Origin: an uncultured Collinsella sp.
Lineage (GTDB): Bacteria > Actinomycetota > Coriobacteriia > Coriobacteriales > Coriobacteriaceae
Reading direction: 5' to 3'
Assembly: GCA_934646965.1 (NCBI GenBank)
Contig: CAKUEZ010000029.1
Location: 1 to 21,885, forward strand
Length of the DNA: 21,885 nt
Below, one piece after another: positions 8,860 to 16,540 of the stretch. Position 1 is the first letter of the stretch, and each line of letters starts with the position of its first letter. The notes under the pieces were generated by a model, which saw only the letters and a program-made list of their open reading frames with translations, was not told where the DNA came from and did no database searches. The translations under genes were made by a program, and so were the position numbers.

Positions 8860-9935
8860 TAGAGGTCCCCTCCCTTAAATGGAAGCCCCTGTTCGGCTGC
8901 GCGCAGGATGCGCTCGTCGATCTGGGAGCGCACGATGTCGTTGGTGGCGACCCAGGCGGCAAAGCTGGCGTTGTCAGGAGCGCCCAGGCCCTCCTGCAGT
9001 ACCGGCGTCGCCTCGGACAGGGCAAGGACGAGCTCATCGGTGGAGCCCACGCCCACGTTGACGCGGGCATAGACGCCATCGGGAAACTCGGTTTGGAAGT
9101 AGAGCGCTTCGGCCGCGTGCGGGCATGAGCGCACCAGGATGCGCAGGTAGTATTCGGCGCCCTCGTAATCCAGCTCGCGCCAGGCAGCGCTCATCAGCGC
9201 GATGAGCGTCCACGGGTCCAGGTTGCGCTCTGCATCTTTGGGACGGCGGCGCAGCGGCGTGTTGGCAAGATAGGGCACGGAGTGGGCGGAACGAAAACGC
9301 TTGAGCTCCTCCGCAGGGTATTCGAGCTTTGCCATGGCAAGCATCGCAGTATGGCGGACGCCGGCGGGGTCGTTGGGCGCAAAGTCCAGGCTGCGATTCG
9401 CTGCCTCCAGCGACATGCGATAACGTCCGCTAATCAGGGCGCGCGATGCCAAGGCGGCAAGCCAGCGCAGGTAGGGACGGCGGGTCAGGTCGCCTGCGGC
9501 CTCACGCTCGTAGGGGTCCTGCGCCGAGGCAATCTTGAGCGCCAGATCGTGCTCCACCTCGTCGCACTTGGACACCAGATACTGTACGTATTCCTCGTTG
9601 GATTCGGCGGTGAGCGCGCACAGCATGCGCCGGGCATCCCAGTTGGTCGGATCGAGTGCGGCTGCCTCGCGGAGCATGTTCTCGGCTGCGGTCTCTTCTT
9701 GCTCTGCCTGGGCGTCGTTAGGGATAAAGGGAATGCGATAGTCGACAGCCTCGACGACCTTGGCAATCAGATGCCCAGCTCGGTCGCGATCGTGCACGAT
9801 GAGCGGCGCGGGGTTACGGGTGAATTGTTCCATCAGACGCTCTACGGCGGGGCCGTCGGTGAGCGGGATATTGTCGCGGCGCAAGGCCTCAAGAACGAGG
9901 CGATGGCAATCCTCTTGTATGGGGTCGAATGCCAT
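8859..9935 (-). CDS. Helical-repeat (TPR-like) protein of unknown function, first of a related pair
   Basis: This 358-residue cytoplasmic protein has no recognised catalytic motif. TPR-like helices occur around residues 95-115 (ENMLREAAALDPTNWDARRM) and 180-215 (SGRYRMSLEAANRSLDFAPN), followed by a C-terminal part with DPWTLIALMSAAWREL and ASFAAWVA. I chose the ATG at 9933-9935 because AAAGGAGG lies directly upstream; an in-frame ATG ten codons earlier has no such site. It heads the operon of this gene, its paralogue (1-base overlap) and murT-gatD. The order and coupling suggest a fixed stoichiometry between the two helical proteins. The operon promoter should lie just beyond 9936, where the minus strand is AT-rich (TATATAGAGATATT). 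Confidence 0.8.
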   Translation of the reverse strand: MAFDPIQEDCHRLVLEALRRDNIPLTDGPAVERLMEQFTRNPAPLIVHDRDRAGHLIAKVVEAVDYRIPFIPNDAQAEQEETAAENMLREAAALDPTNWDARRMLCALTAESNEEYVQYLVSKCDEVEHDLALKIASAQDPYEREAAGDLTRRPYLRWLAALASRALISGRYRMSLEAANRSLDFAPNDPAGVRHTAMLAMAKLEYPAEELKRFRSAHSVPYLANTPLRRRPKDAERNLDPWTLIALMSAAWRELDYEGAEYYLRILVRSCPHAAEALYFQTEFPDGVYARVNVGVGSTDELVLALSEATPVLQEGLGAPDNASFAAWVATNDIVRSQIDERILRAAEQGLPFKGGDL

Positions 9936-10434
9936 GGAGCCTCCTTTGCTGCGGTTAGGGTTCAAATATCTCTATATAACGCTCTAGTTTACCCGCATGT
10001 GGCGCGCCGGTGGCGCCACGCTCCGACATGCACCTTTGCACCACGAAGACGGATGTCGCACAAATGTCGGCACCCTGGACGACCGAGTGGTATCACGGTG
10101 CCGCAAACGGTCGATTTTTGGCGGCGAACGGGGTGCATTTTGGAGGGGCACAGTCCTGTCCGGGATATGTAGTCAACCTTGATAAAACGTTTGCCCAGCT
10201 TGGGAGTATGAATGCCCCACAAGGGTCTTCAGGGATAGAAAAAACGTTTCATCATTGTTGGCTTTAGGTGAATAACTGACCAACCAGAACGGTAAAATAG
10301 TGTTTGTCTGAGCGTTGAGACGTTTAGACATCGCGCATTGTCGTCGCCGGCAACGCGCAAACGGTCCTAACGGAGCCAATCGGGTGCTCCGTTATATACG
10401 CAAGTCTAAGAGGGGCTTGTTTAGGAGGCACAGT
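9936..10434. other. 499-base divergent intergenic region with structured leader
   Basis: No gene was found here. On the left is a GTGGCGC/GCGCCAC hairpin (9999-10019), close to the presumed promoter of the minus-strand operon. On the right, the alcohol dehydrogenase leader has two copies of the palindrome-centred AAAACGTTT (10184-10192 and 10241-10249, 57 bases apart), which could be an operator pair. It also has a perfect 9-base hairpin, TAACGGAGC-n9-GCTCCGTTA (10368-10394), 40 bases before the start codon. No Rex-type site was seen. Confidence 0.45.
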
Positions 10435-11658
10435 ATGGGACGTTTTACCAATCCTCGCGATCTGTACTTTGGTGAGGGCGCTCGCCACGAGGTGAAGAAC
10501 CTCAAGGGCAAGAAGGCCATCATCGTTTCTGGTGGCAGCTCTATGCGCCGCGGCGGGTTCTTGCAGGACGTTGAGGCCGACCTTAAGGAAGGCGGTTTCG
10601 AGGTCAAGCTGTTCGAGGGCGTCGAGTCCGATCCGTCCATCGAGACGGTCATGAAGGGCGCCGAGGCCATGCGCGAGTTCGAGCCCGACTGGATTATCGC
10701 CATCGGCGGCGGCTCGCCCATCGATGCCGCTAAGGCCATGTGGGTCTTCTACGAGTATCCCGAGGAGTCCTTCGATAACATCATCCAGCCGTTTAGCTTC
10801 CCCGAGCTGCGTCAGAAGGCTCACTTCTGCGCCATTTCCTCCACCTCCGGTACCGCTACCGAGGTCACTGCCTTCTCCGTCATCACCGACTACGCCAAGG
10901 GCATCAAGTACCCGCTGGCCGACTTCAACATCACCCCTGATGTCGCCATCGTTGACCCCGAGCTCACCTACACCATGCCCGCCAAGCTGTGCGCTCACAC
11001 CGGCATGGACGCTCTGACCCACTGCATGGAGGCTTACGTTTCCACCTTCGCCTCTATGTTCACCGATGCCAACGCCCTGCACGGCATCCGCGAGATCGTC
11101 GAGTGGCTGCCCAAGTCCTATGCTGGCGACCATGAGGCCCGTCAGCACATGCACGAGGCTCAGTGCATCGCCGGCATCGCCTTCTCCTCGGGCCTGCTGG
11201 GCATCGTTCACTCCATGGCTCACAAGACCGGTGCAGCCTTTGAGAACGGCCACATCATCCACGGTGCTGCTAACGCCATGTACCTGGGCAAGGTCATCCA
11301 GTGGAACTCCAAGGATCCGCGCGCTGCCGAGCGTTACGCTTACGTGGCCAAGGAGATCCTGCACCTTCCCGGCGAGACCAACGAGGAGCTCATCGCTGCG
11401 CTCGTCCAGAAGATCCGCGACCTCAACGACCAGCTCAACATTCCGCAGTCCATCAAGGATTACGCGAATGGTGGCGTGAAGGTCGACGCCGAGAACCCGC
11501 AGATGGTTTCCGAGGAGGAGTTCCTCGCCAAGCTGCCCGAGATCGCCGCGAACGCCGAGACCGACGCCTGCACGCCGGAGAACCCGCGTGAGACCAAGGC
11601 TGCCGACTTCGAGAAGATCCTCAAGGCCTGCTACTACGACACCGACATCGATTTCTAA
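10435..11658 (+). CDS. Iron-containing alcohol dehydrogenase
   Basis: This 407-residue group III dehydrogenase interconverts alcohols and aldehydes or ketones with NAD(P)H, in the cytoplasm. It shows the dinucleotide loop AIGGGSPIDAAK (89-100) and the metal-binding region HTGMDALTHCMEAY (Asp192 and His196). A histidine-rich helix VHSMAHKTGAAFENGHIIHGAAN (258-280) supplies the remaining iron ligands. The C-terminal block DACTPENPR is typical of the butanol dehydrogenase/AdhE-type subgroup. Substrate cannot be fixed from sequence; ethanol or butanol-type fermentation is likely in an anaerobe. The ATG at 10435 follows TAGGAGG. An open frame extends 40 codons upstream but lacks family similarity. 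The gene is transcribed alone, with a strong terminator after it. Codon use is noticeably biased toward C-ending codons, like glnN and guaA, suggesting high expression. Confidence 0.93.
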   Translation: MGRFTNPRDLYFGEGARHEVKNLKGKKAIIVSGGSSMRRGGFLQDVEADLKEGGFEVKLFEGVESDPSIETVMKGAEAMREFEPDWIIAIGGGSPIDAAKAMWVFYEYPEESFDNIIQPFSFPELRQKAHFCAISSTSGTATEVTAFSVITDYAKGIKYPLADFNITPDVAIVDPELTYTMPAKLCAHTGMDALTHCMEAYVSTFASMFTDANALHGIREIVEWLPKSYAGDHEARQHMHEAQCIAGIAFSSGLLGIVHSMAHKTGAAFENGHIIHGAANAMYLGKVIQWNSKDPRAAERYAYVAKEILHLPGETNEELIAALVQKIRDLNDQLNIPQSIKDYANGGVKVDAENPQMVSEEEFLAKLPEIAANAETDACTPENPRETKAADFEKILKACYYDTDIDF

Positions 11659-11677
11659 TCGATTCTCACTGTCTTGC

Positions 11678-11712
11678 AAAGGGTCTCGCGCTCAATGCGC
11701 GAGGCCCTTTTT
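11678..11712 (+). terminator. Intrinsic terminator of the alcohol dehydrogenase gene
   Basis: AAAGGGTCTCGCGC-TCAAT-GCGCGAGGCCCTTTTT forms a long GC stem ending in a T-run, 20 bases after the stop codon. It separates this gene from gldA. Confidence 0.92.
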
Positions 11713-11753
11713 GCTTTGCACCAATCGTTGTTTGATGAAGGGCGGATTCTCGT

Positions 11754-12821
11754 ATGGCGCTTCCTATGGTTTACGGCGGTCCTGGCCGGTATGTTCAGGG
11801 GCCGGGCGAACTTTCGCGTCAGGGCAGGTATTTGTCATGGTTGGGCTGCGCTGCCTATGTTTTGTTTGACCAGGGCACCGAGGATCGGCTGTGCAGGCAG
11901 ATCGTCGATGGATTTCTGGATGAAGATCTAAGCGAGCCGTTCTTTAAGATTTACAACGGTCCGTGTACGGAAGATGCCGTTGTCGAAATGGCCAAGGAAG
12001 CCCGGGCCGAGTATTGCGACATGGTGGTGGGCATTGGCGGCGGCAAGATGCTCGATATCGCCAAGGCAGTAGCGTTTTATGCTGAGCTGCCGTTGTGCGT
12101 ATGCCCCACGGCGGCCTCAATGGATGGTCCGTGCAGCGCGATTTCGGTGTTGTATCACGAGGACGGGTCGTTCGACCGCTACCTGATGCTCGAGAAGAAT
12201 CCAGATCTGGTCGTGGTCGATACCAACGTTGTTGCTGCGGCCCCACTGCGTATGACGGTCGCCGGTATGGGCGACGCGCTGGCAACGTACTTCGAGGCGC
12301 GTTCGTGTGCCGCGGCGAGAGGTGCGAACGAGCACGGTGGCGCGCCGGGGCACTTGGCACTGGTCGTGGCACGTGCCTGCTACGACACGCTTATGGAATG
12401 CGGCGTCGCTGCCAAGCGCGATCTCAAAAAGGGGCGTACATCGCCGGCGGTTGAGCGTCTGATCGAGTGCAATATTCTGCTCTCGGGCGTCGGCTTTGAG
12501 AGCGGCGGCTTGGCGTTGGCGCATGCCATCGCCAACGGTCTGACGATTCTGCCCGAGTGCAAGGCCATGCATGGTGAAGCCGTGGCATTTGGCCTAGTGG
12601 TCCAGCTTCGTTTGGAGCGTGCACCCGAGCTTGATCAGGTGCTCGAGTTTTGCCAGCGCGTCGGTTTGCCGACGACGCTCGAGGAGCTGGGCCTTGGCGA
12701 GATTTCCGATGCCGACCTGATGAGCGTTGCGGATGCGGCCTTTAGAAACGAACGCAATATGGCCAACGAGCAGGCCAAGGTGACCAAACAAAAGCTCGTC
12801 GAGCTTATGCGCGAGGCATAG
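11754..12821 (+). CDS. gldA: Glycerol dehydrogenase-type iron/zinc dehydrogenase
   Basis: This 355-residue protein belongs to the GldA branch of the iron-ADH superfamily, which oxidises glycerol to dihydroxyacetone with NAD+. Visible are the NAD loop GIGGGKMLDIAKAVA (93-107), the GldA block PTAASMDGPCSAISVLY and the first metal ligand in AGMGDALATYFEA (Asp174). His257 is in LAHAIANGLT and His273 is in MHGEAVAFG. All three metal ligands are present, so it should be active, though specificity for glycerol over other diols is not certain. It is a different subfamily from the preceding dehydrogenase and shows no sign of recent duplication. The ATG at 11754 has a modest AAGGGCGG site. It lies between two hairpins and is probably a single-gene unit. 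Confidence 0.88.
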   Translation: MALPMVYGGPGRYVQGPGELSRQGRYLSWLGCAAYVLFDQGTEDRLCRQIVDGFLDEDLSEPFFKIYNGPCTEDAVVEMAKEARAEYCDMVVGIGGGKMLDIAKAVAFYAELPLCVCPTAASMDGPCSAISVLYHEDGSFDRYLMLEKNPDLVVVDTNVVAAAPLRMTVAGMGDALATYFEARSCAAARGANEHGGAPGHLALVVARACYDTLMECGVAAKRDLKKGRTSPAVERLIECNILLSGVGFESGGLALAHAIANGLTILPECKAMHGEAVAFGLVVQLRLERAPELDQVLEFCQRVGLPTTLEELGLGEISDADLMSVADAAFRNERNMANEQAKVTKQKLVELMREA

Positions 12822-12852
12822 TTTGGCGCTTGATTGACCTTGTGCAATCGAG

Positions 12853-12880
12853 GCGGCGATAGGCCGGGGCTATTTGCCGC
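12853..12880 (+). terminator. Hairpin after gldA, weak terminator candidate
   Basis: GCGGCGATAG and CTATTTGCCGC pair around a 7-base loop with one bulged T, 31 bases after the gldA stop. There is no T-run, so it may be an RNA 3' end stabiliser rather than an intrinsic terminator. Confidence 0.4.
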
Positions 12881-12971
12881 AAAGATGCTCCGCGTGTAAT
12901 TTGCCCGAGGCGTGGGCCGATAGCGTATCATTATCTCTTGCTTGTTTGCACTGCTCAGGGAGGGGCCGCGC

Positions 12972-14225
12972 GTGGCGCAGGAACACGATCTATTTGATGA
13001 CATTATCGAGATCAGCAAGGGTTTCGACTTTCTTAAAAACCCGCTTGGCGGCGTGACCGATGCACTCGATCCGTCAGCGCCGCAGTGGAATCCTGCCGAC
13101 TACAAGGAACGTCCGCGCGGCAACACCATTCCGTGCTTGACCTGCAAAAACGAAAAGAGCGGCTGCACCGCGTGCATGGACGTGTGCCCGGTCAACGCTA
13201 TCGAGGTCGAGGAAGATGCCATCGAGATTCTCGATACCTGCCGTAAGTGCGGTCTGTGCGCCGCTGCTTGCCCGACCGAGGCGATCATCTCTCCGCGCCT
13301 TGCACCCAAAAACGTCTACGACGACATTGTCTCGGCGGCTACGAGCCACGAGACCGCCTACGTTACCTGCACGCGTGCCCTTAAGCGCATGCCACGCGAG
13401 AACGAGGTCGTCGTTGCCTGTGTGGGCGATATTACGGCTGAGACCTGGTTCTCGGTGCTGGCCGACTATCCCAACGTGAGCGTGTACCTGCCGCTGGGCG
13501 TGTGCGATAAGTGCCGCAACACCGGTGGCGAGGATATTCTGGGCGAGGCCATCGCCACTGCCGAGGAGTGGGCCGGTACGGGCATGGGCCTGGAGGTCGA
13601 CCCCAAGAGCCTCAAATGTCATAAGCGCCGCGAGTACGAGCGCAAGGAGTACATGGAAAAGATCGCCCGCACCACGGGCCTAACCGTGACTAAGCTCAAC
13701 CCGGCGACTGCGGCACTGGCCTCGGTGACGCAGAAGTTGAAGGCCCACCGTCACCAGATTACGCAGCTTGAGCGTACGCTCAACACCATGTGCGGCACCA
13801 CGACGGCCAAACGTCGCCGTACGCTTACGCACGGGCGACAGCTGGTACTCTCGACGCTGCAAAACCATCCCGAGCTTGCCCAGAACATGCAGGTGAGCAC
13901 GCCGGAGTGCGATTTTGACAAGTGCACGTCGTGCGGCGAGTGCGTCAATGTGTGCCCCACGTTTGCCTGCGATCTGGTGGGAAGCGGGCGCTTTGCACTG
14001 GAGTCCACGTATTGCCTAGGCTGCGGAGCATGCGTCAAGGTGTGCCCCGAGCACGCGCTCAAGTTGGCTGAGCATGATGCATCCAATCTGGTCGTCGTTG
14101 ATCCCGAGGCAGAGGAAAAGGCCGCCCAGAAGGCTAAGGCTCACGAAGAAGCCCAGAAGGTCAAGGCTGAGGCGAAGGCCAAGCTCGACAAGATGCTCGA
14201 TCAGGTGGAGAAGCTCGCGGACTAG
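12972..14225 (+). CDS. Multi-cluster 4Fe-4S ferredoxin-like protein
   Basis: This 417-residue cytoplasmic protein is built to carry several iron-sulfur clusters. The N-terminal ferredoxin pair has C55-x2-C58-x6-C65-x2-C68-x3-CP and C90-x2-C93-x2-C96-x3-CP. The C-terminal pair has C318-x2-C321-x2-C324-x3-CP and C348-x2-C351-x2-C354-x3-CP. The central 200 residues contain further cysteines (C133, C150, C178, C181) and a Rossmann-like stretch (NEVVVACVGDITAETWFSVL), then a Lys/Arg-rich helix. The last 40 residues are a charged Ala/Lys/Glu helix. I chose the GTG at 12972 because of the AGGGAGG just upstream; the ATG at 12942 lies before that site. It is an electron-transfer protein, but no partner enzyme is adjacent, so donor and acceptor are unknown. 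Confidence 0.8.
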   Translation: MAQEHDLFDDIIEISKGFDFLKNPLGGVTDALDPSAPQWNPADYKERPRGNTIPCLTCKNEKSGCTACMDVCPVNAIEVEEDAIEILDTCRKCGLCAAACPTEAIISPRLAPKNVYDDIVSAATSHETAYVTCTRALKRMPRENEVVVACVGDITAETWFSVLADYPNVSVYLPLGVCDKCRNTGGEDILGEAIATAEEWAGTGMGLEVDPKSLKCHKRREYERKEYMEKIARTTGLTVTKLNPATAALASVTQKLKAHRHQITQLERTLNTMCGTTTAKRRRTLTHGRQLVLSTLQNHPELAQNMQVSTPECDFDKCTSCGECVNVCPTFACDLVGSGRFALESTYCLGCGACVKVCPEHALKLAEHDASNLVVVDPEAEEKAAQKAKAHEEAQKVKAEAKAKLDKMLDQVEKLAD

Positions 14226-14254
14226 TCAGCGACCCCTATCTCTGCTTCATTCGT

Positions 14255-14294
14255 GCCGCCGTGGCGTCCGGGTTCGCCCGGATGCTGCGGCGGC
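14255..14294 (+). terminator. Strong hairpin with TTCG loop between the ferredoxin gene and ychF
   Basis: GCCGCCG/CGGCGGC forms the outer stem and TCCGGG-TTCG-CCCGGA the inner one, separated by small internal loops. It follows the ferredoxin stop by 29 bases but lacks a T-run. TATACT at 14297-14302, directly after it, is a plausible -10 for ychF. Confidence 0.5.
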
Positions 14295-14339
14295 GCTATA
14301 CTTATACAGTTTGAAATGCTTGTACCAAAAGGAGCTGTC

Positions 14340-15416
14340 GTGTCCCTTTCCATCGGTATCGTGGGCCTGCCCAACGTAGGCAAGTCGACGCTGTTCACCG
14401 CGCTCACCAAAAAGACCGGCCTTGCCGCCAACTACCCGTTCGCCACGATCGACCCCAATGTGGGCATCGTCGACGTGCCCGATAGCCGCCTGCAAAAGCT
14501 TGCCGACATCGTCAACCCGGGCCGTATCGTGCCGGCAACGGTCGAGTTCGTCGACATCGCAGGCCTGGTGAAGGGCGCCAACGAGGGCGAGGGCCTGGGC
14601 AACCAGTTCCTGGCCAACATCCGCGAGACCGACGCCATCTGCGAGGTCGTGCGCTACTTTAAGGATCCCAACGTCATGCGCGAGGTTGGCCGTACGGGCG
14701 AGTTCGTCGATCCCGCCGGCGACGCCGACACCATCATGACCGAGCTCATCCTGGCCGACATGGGCACGCTCGAGAAGCAGCTGCCCAAGCTCGAGAAGGA
14801 GGCCAAGCGCGACAAGGAACTCATGCCCAAGTTTGAGGTCGCCAAGCGTCTGCTCGCCTGGCTCAACGAGGGCAAGCGCGCCGCATCCATGGAGATGACC
14901 GACGAGGAGCGCGCCGCTGCCAAGGGCCTGTTCCTGCTCACTATGAAGCCCATCCTGTATGTGGCCAACGTGGACGAGGATATGCTCAACGACGACTTGG
15001 CGTCCATCGATGGTGTTAAGCCGCTGCCCATCTGCGCCAAGATCGAGGCCGAGCTTTCCGAGCTCGATCCCGAGGATGCCGCCGATTACCTGGAGAGCCT
15101 GGGCCTGGAGCAGCCCGGCTTGGACGTGCTCGCCCAGGCAGCCTACAAGTTGCTTGGCCTACAGTCGTTCTTTACGGCTGGCGAGATGGAGGTCAAGGCC
15201 TGGACGGTGCGTCAGGGCGCGACCGCCCCGCAGGCCGCCGGTGTCATCCACACCGACTTTGAACGCGGCTTTATTAAGGCCGAAGTCATTGGCTATGACG
15301 ACTACATCGAGCTCGGCGGCGAGCAGGGCGCCAAGGCTGCCGGTAAGCTGCGTATTGAGGGCAAGGACTATGTCATGGCCGATGGCGACGTCGTGCACTT
15401 CCGCTTTAACGTGTAA
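14340..15416 (+). CDS. ychF: Redox-responsive ribosome-associated P-loop ATPase/GTPase YchF
   Basis: This 358-residue OBG-family protein binds ribosomes; YchF/OLA1 proteins prefer ATP and are linked to oxidative stress responses. The G1 loop GLPNVGKST is at residues 9-17, followed by [16 protein letters not shown] and the G3 region [26 protein letters not shown]. The atypical G4 is NVDE in [11 protein letters not shown]. The C-terminal TGS domain starts near residue 275 with [17 protein letters not shown] and ends [10 protein letters not shown]. Length is standard (about 363). The start is the GTG at 14340, with AAAAGGAG ahead of it; an in-frame ATG at 14253 falls in the upstream hairpin region and was rejected. 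A small membrane-protein gene follows 11 bases later, probably in the same transcript. Confidence 0.95.
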   Translation: MSLSIGIVGLPNVGKSTLFTALTKKTGLAANYPFATIDPNVGIVDVPDSRLQKLADIVNPGRIVPATVEFVDIAGLVKGANEGEGLGNQFLANIRETDAICEVVRYFKDPNVMREVGRTGEFVDPAGDADTIMTELILADMGTLEKQLPKLEKEAKRDKELMPKFEVAKRLLAWLNEGKRAASMEMTDEERAAAKGLFLLTMKPILYVANVDEDMLNDDLASIDGVKPLPICAKIEAELSELDPEDAADYLESLGLEQPGLDVLAQAAYKLLGLQSFFTAGEMEVKAWTVRQGATAPQAAGVIHTDFERGFIKAEVIGYDDYIELGGEQGAKAAGKLRIEGKDYVMADGDVVHFRFNV

Positions 15417-15427
15417 GGACGACGCGC

Positions 15428-15811
15428 ATGTTTAAATATGGCAAAAAAGCCGGCTACATGGGCGTCGCGCTGCTGGTGCTTGCGGTGCTTCCGCTGGTGG
15501 TCGCAGCGTTTGTTATCCCCAACATTGGTTCCGAAGTGGCAACGAAGTTTAACGCAGCCGGTGAGGTGACGCGCTGGGGCAAGAGCTACGAGCTGCTGGC
15601 GCTGCCGGTGCTCAACCTGCTGCTGAGCGTGGCGACGTACTTTACGGCAGGGCGCCAGGCTAAAAACAATGATGACTCCGCCGCCATGGCGCGCATCGTG
15701 TGCGAGCGCTACCTGCGCAACGGTTGCATCACGGGTGTGTTCCTCAACGTGATCAACGTCTACTTTATGTATTCGGCGATAACCGGCACAGGCTTTGGCT
15801 TTGGTTTCTAG
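15428..15811 (+). CDS. Small DUF1648/SdpI-like membrane protein
   Basis: This 127-residue protein has a hydrophobic segment at about 10-33 (VALLVLAVLPLVVAAFVIP), a second at about 53-70 (LLALPVLNLLLSVATYF) and a third near 100-120. The stretch VIPNIGSEVATKFNAAGEVTRWGKSYELLALP resembles the DUF1648 signature (IP-x-H-F-N-x-x-G-x-x-x-R-W-G) found in SdpI-type immunity and signalling membrane proteins, although the usual His is absent. It starts 11 bases after ychF with AAGGAC as ribosome site. The glycine/phenylalanine-rich C-terminal tail (GTGFGFGF) is unusual. Function is unknown; membership of the DUF1648 group is likely but not proven. Confidence 0.72.
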   Translation: MFKYGKKAGYMGVALLVLAVLPLVVAAFVIPNIGSEVATKFNAAGEVTRWGKSYELLALPVLNLLLSVATYFTAGRQAKNNDDSAAMARIVCERYLRNGCITGVFLNVINVYFMYSAITGTGFGFGF

Positions 15812-15820
15812 CTTGTCCTT

Positions 15821-16210
15821 TTAGGCAACGAGCCTGCACGCATATTCAATGGCTGCTGCGAGGCCGCCGCTCGATCGTGGTTTAAAGACCATATCGGCGG
15901 CGGCCTCGTTTTCGTATCCGGCGCCGCGAAGGGCGAGTGCGATACCGGCTTCCAGGAGAAGGGGCAGGCCGCGTTGGCTGGTTGCGATTACTACGGCCTG
16001 GTCAAGGGTGCAGCCGAACGCCTGGCATTGAGCGGCGAGCTCGCCTTGCGCTGGGTCGGGGAGTAGTGCGGTCGCAACACGGCTCGATAACAACGCAAAG
16101 GCCGTTCGTTCGTCTGGGGAAAGGTATTCGGCCTCAACGACGACAATCTTGGGCTGCACACCGTCTGCGCAACGTGATTTCTGACGCATGCAAATCGAGC
16201 AAGCCGACAT
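15821..16210 (-). CDS. Short HAD-like protein lacking catalytic residues, with Cys-rich N-terminus
   Basis: This 129-residue protein starts MSACSICMRQKSRC, a CxxC-containing N-terminus that could bind metal. From about residue 40 it resembles the C-terminal half of Cof-type HAD phosphatases. That half normally reads GD-x-x-ND-x-x-ML-x-x-AG, then Ad-x-V and GV-x-x-AI; here it reads VVIATSQRGLPLLLEAGIALAL, then AAADMVFKP and GGLAAAIE. The metal-binding GD/ND acids and the N-terminal DxD loop are missing, so phosphatase activity is unlikely. I chose the ATG at 16208-16210 because AGGAG lies seven bases upstream; an ATG eight codons earlier has none. It converges with the DUF1648 gene (9 bases apart) and diverges from an XRE regulator across a perfect palindrome. 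The HAD relation is my reading of motifs and is not certain. Confidence 0.65.
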   Translation of the reverse strand: MSACSICMRQKSRCADGVQPKIVVVEAEYLSPDERTAFALLSSRVATALLPDPAQGELAAQCQAFGCTLDQAVVIATSQRGLPLLLEAGIALALRGAGYENEAAADMVFKPRSSGGLAAAIEYACRLVA

Positions 16211-16233
16211 AGAAAACTCCTGTGTATTCGGCA

Positions 16234-16257
16234 AAACGTAAACTATAGTTTACGTTT
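16234..16257. promoter_or_regulatory. Perfect 24-bp palindrome, likely operator between divergent genes
   Basis: AAACGTAAACTA is followed directly by its exact reverse complement, with no spacer. It lies 24 bases from the HAD-like start and 29 bases from the XRE start. TATAGT at its centre (16244-16249) could be a -10 for the XRE gene, so a bound dimer would block transcription. It is probably the binding site of the adjacent XRE protein, controlling both genes. Confidence 0.7.
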
Positions 16258-16286
16258 ATGTTCGGCTCCATTTCAAACTCGTCTGC

Positions 16287-16505
16287 ATGGATGAACGTGC
16301 GAAACAGATTCTTGGCAGGCGGGTCGAAGAGACACGCAGGGACCTTGGTATCTCCAAGGTTGATTTTTGTGTGGCGACAGGAATCAGCCGCCCCTATCTC
16401 GACAGAATCGAAGACGGGACGGCAAATTTCACGCTCAAGGTTCTATTTAAAATCGCACCCGCCCTTGGCATGACGGTATCAGAGCTTCTCGAGGGTATCG
16501 AATAG
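16287..16505 (+). CDS. Small XRE-family helix-turn-helix regulator
   Basis: This 72-residue protein is a single HTH_3 domain with almost nothing else. The recognition region is DFCVATGISRPYLDRIEDGTANFTLKVLFKIAPALGMTVSELL, where the SRPYLDRIEDG block is the usual XRE recognition helix and turn. It should act as a dimer. No good ribosome site precedes the ATG at 16287 and no alternative in-frame start exists upstream, so translation may be weak or use a very short leader. It is divergent from the HAD-like gene; the palindrome at 16234-16257 between them is the obvious operator, implying autoregulation. A phage-relic or stand-alone sensor role cannot be separated on sequence. Confidence 0.85.
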   Translation: MDERAKQILGRRVEETRRDLGISKVDFCVATGISRPYLDRIEDGTANFTLKVLFKIAPALGMTVSELLEGIE

Positions 16506-16540
16506 GGCGTTCCCCCGCTGCGTTTGACGCTCTTTGGGCG

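Noticed and set aside
9936..10434. Rex (NADH-sensing) operator ahead of the alcohol dehydrogenase
   Set aside because: No TTGTGAA-N4-TTCACAA-like sequence was found; the AAAACGTTT motifs do not match Rex, and match a catabolite cre site only weakly.
10315..10434. N-terminal extension of the alcohol dehydrogenase from an upstream ATG
   Set aside because: The extra 40 codons include the leader hairpin, have no family similarity and bypass the strong TAGGAGG site at 10422-10428.
15821..16505. Toxin-antitoxin pair made of the HAD-like and XRE genes
   Set aside because: The genes are divergent rather than in one operon, and the 129-residue protein has no toxin motif.
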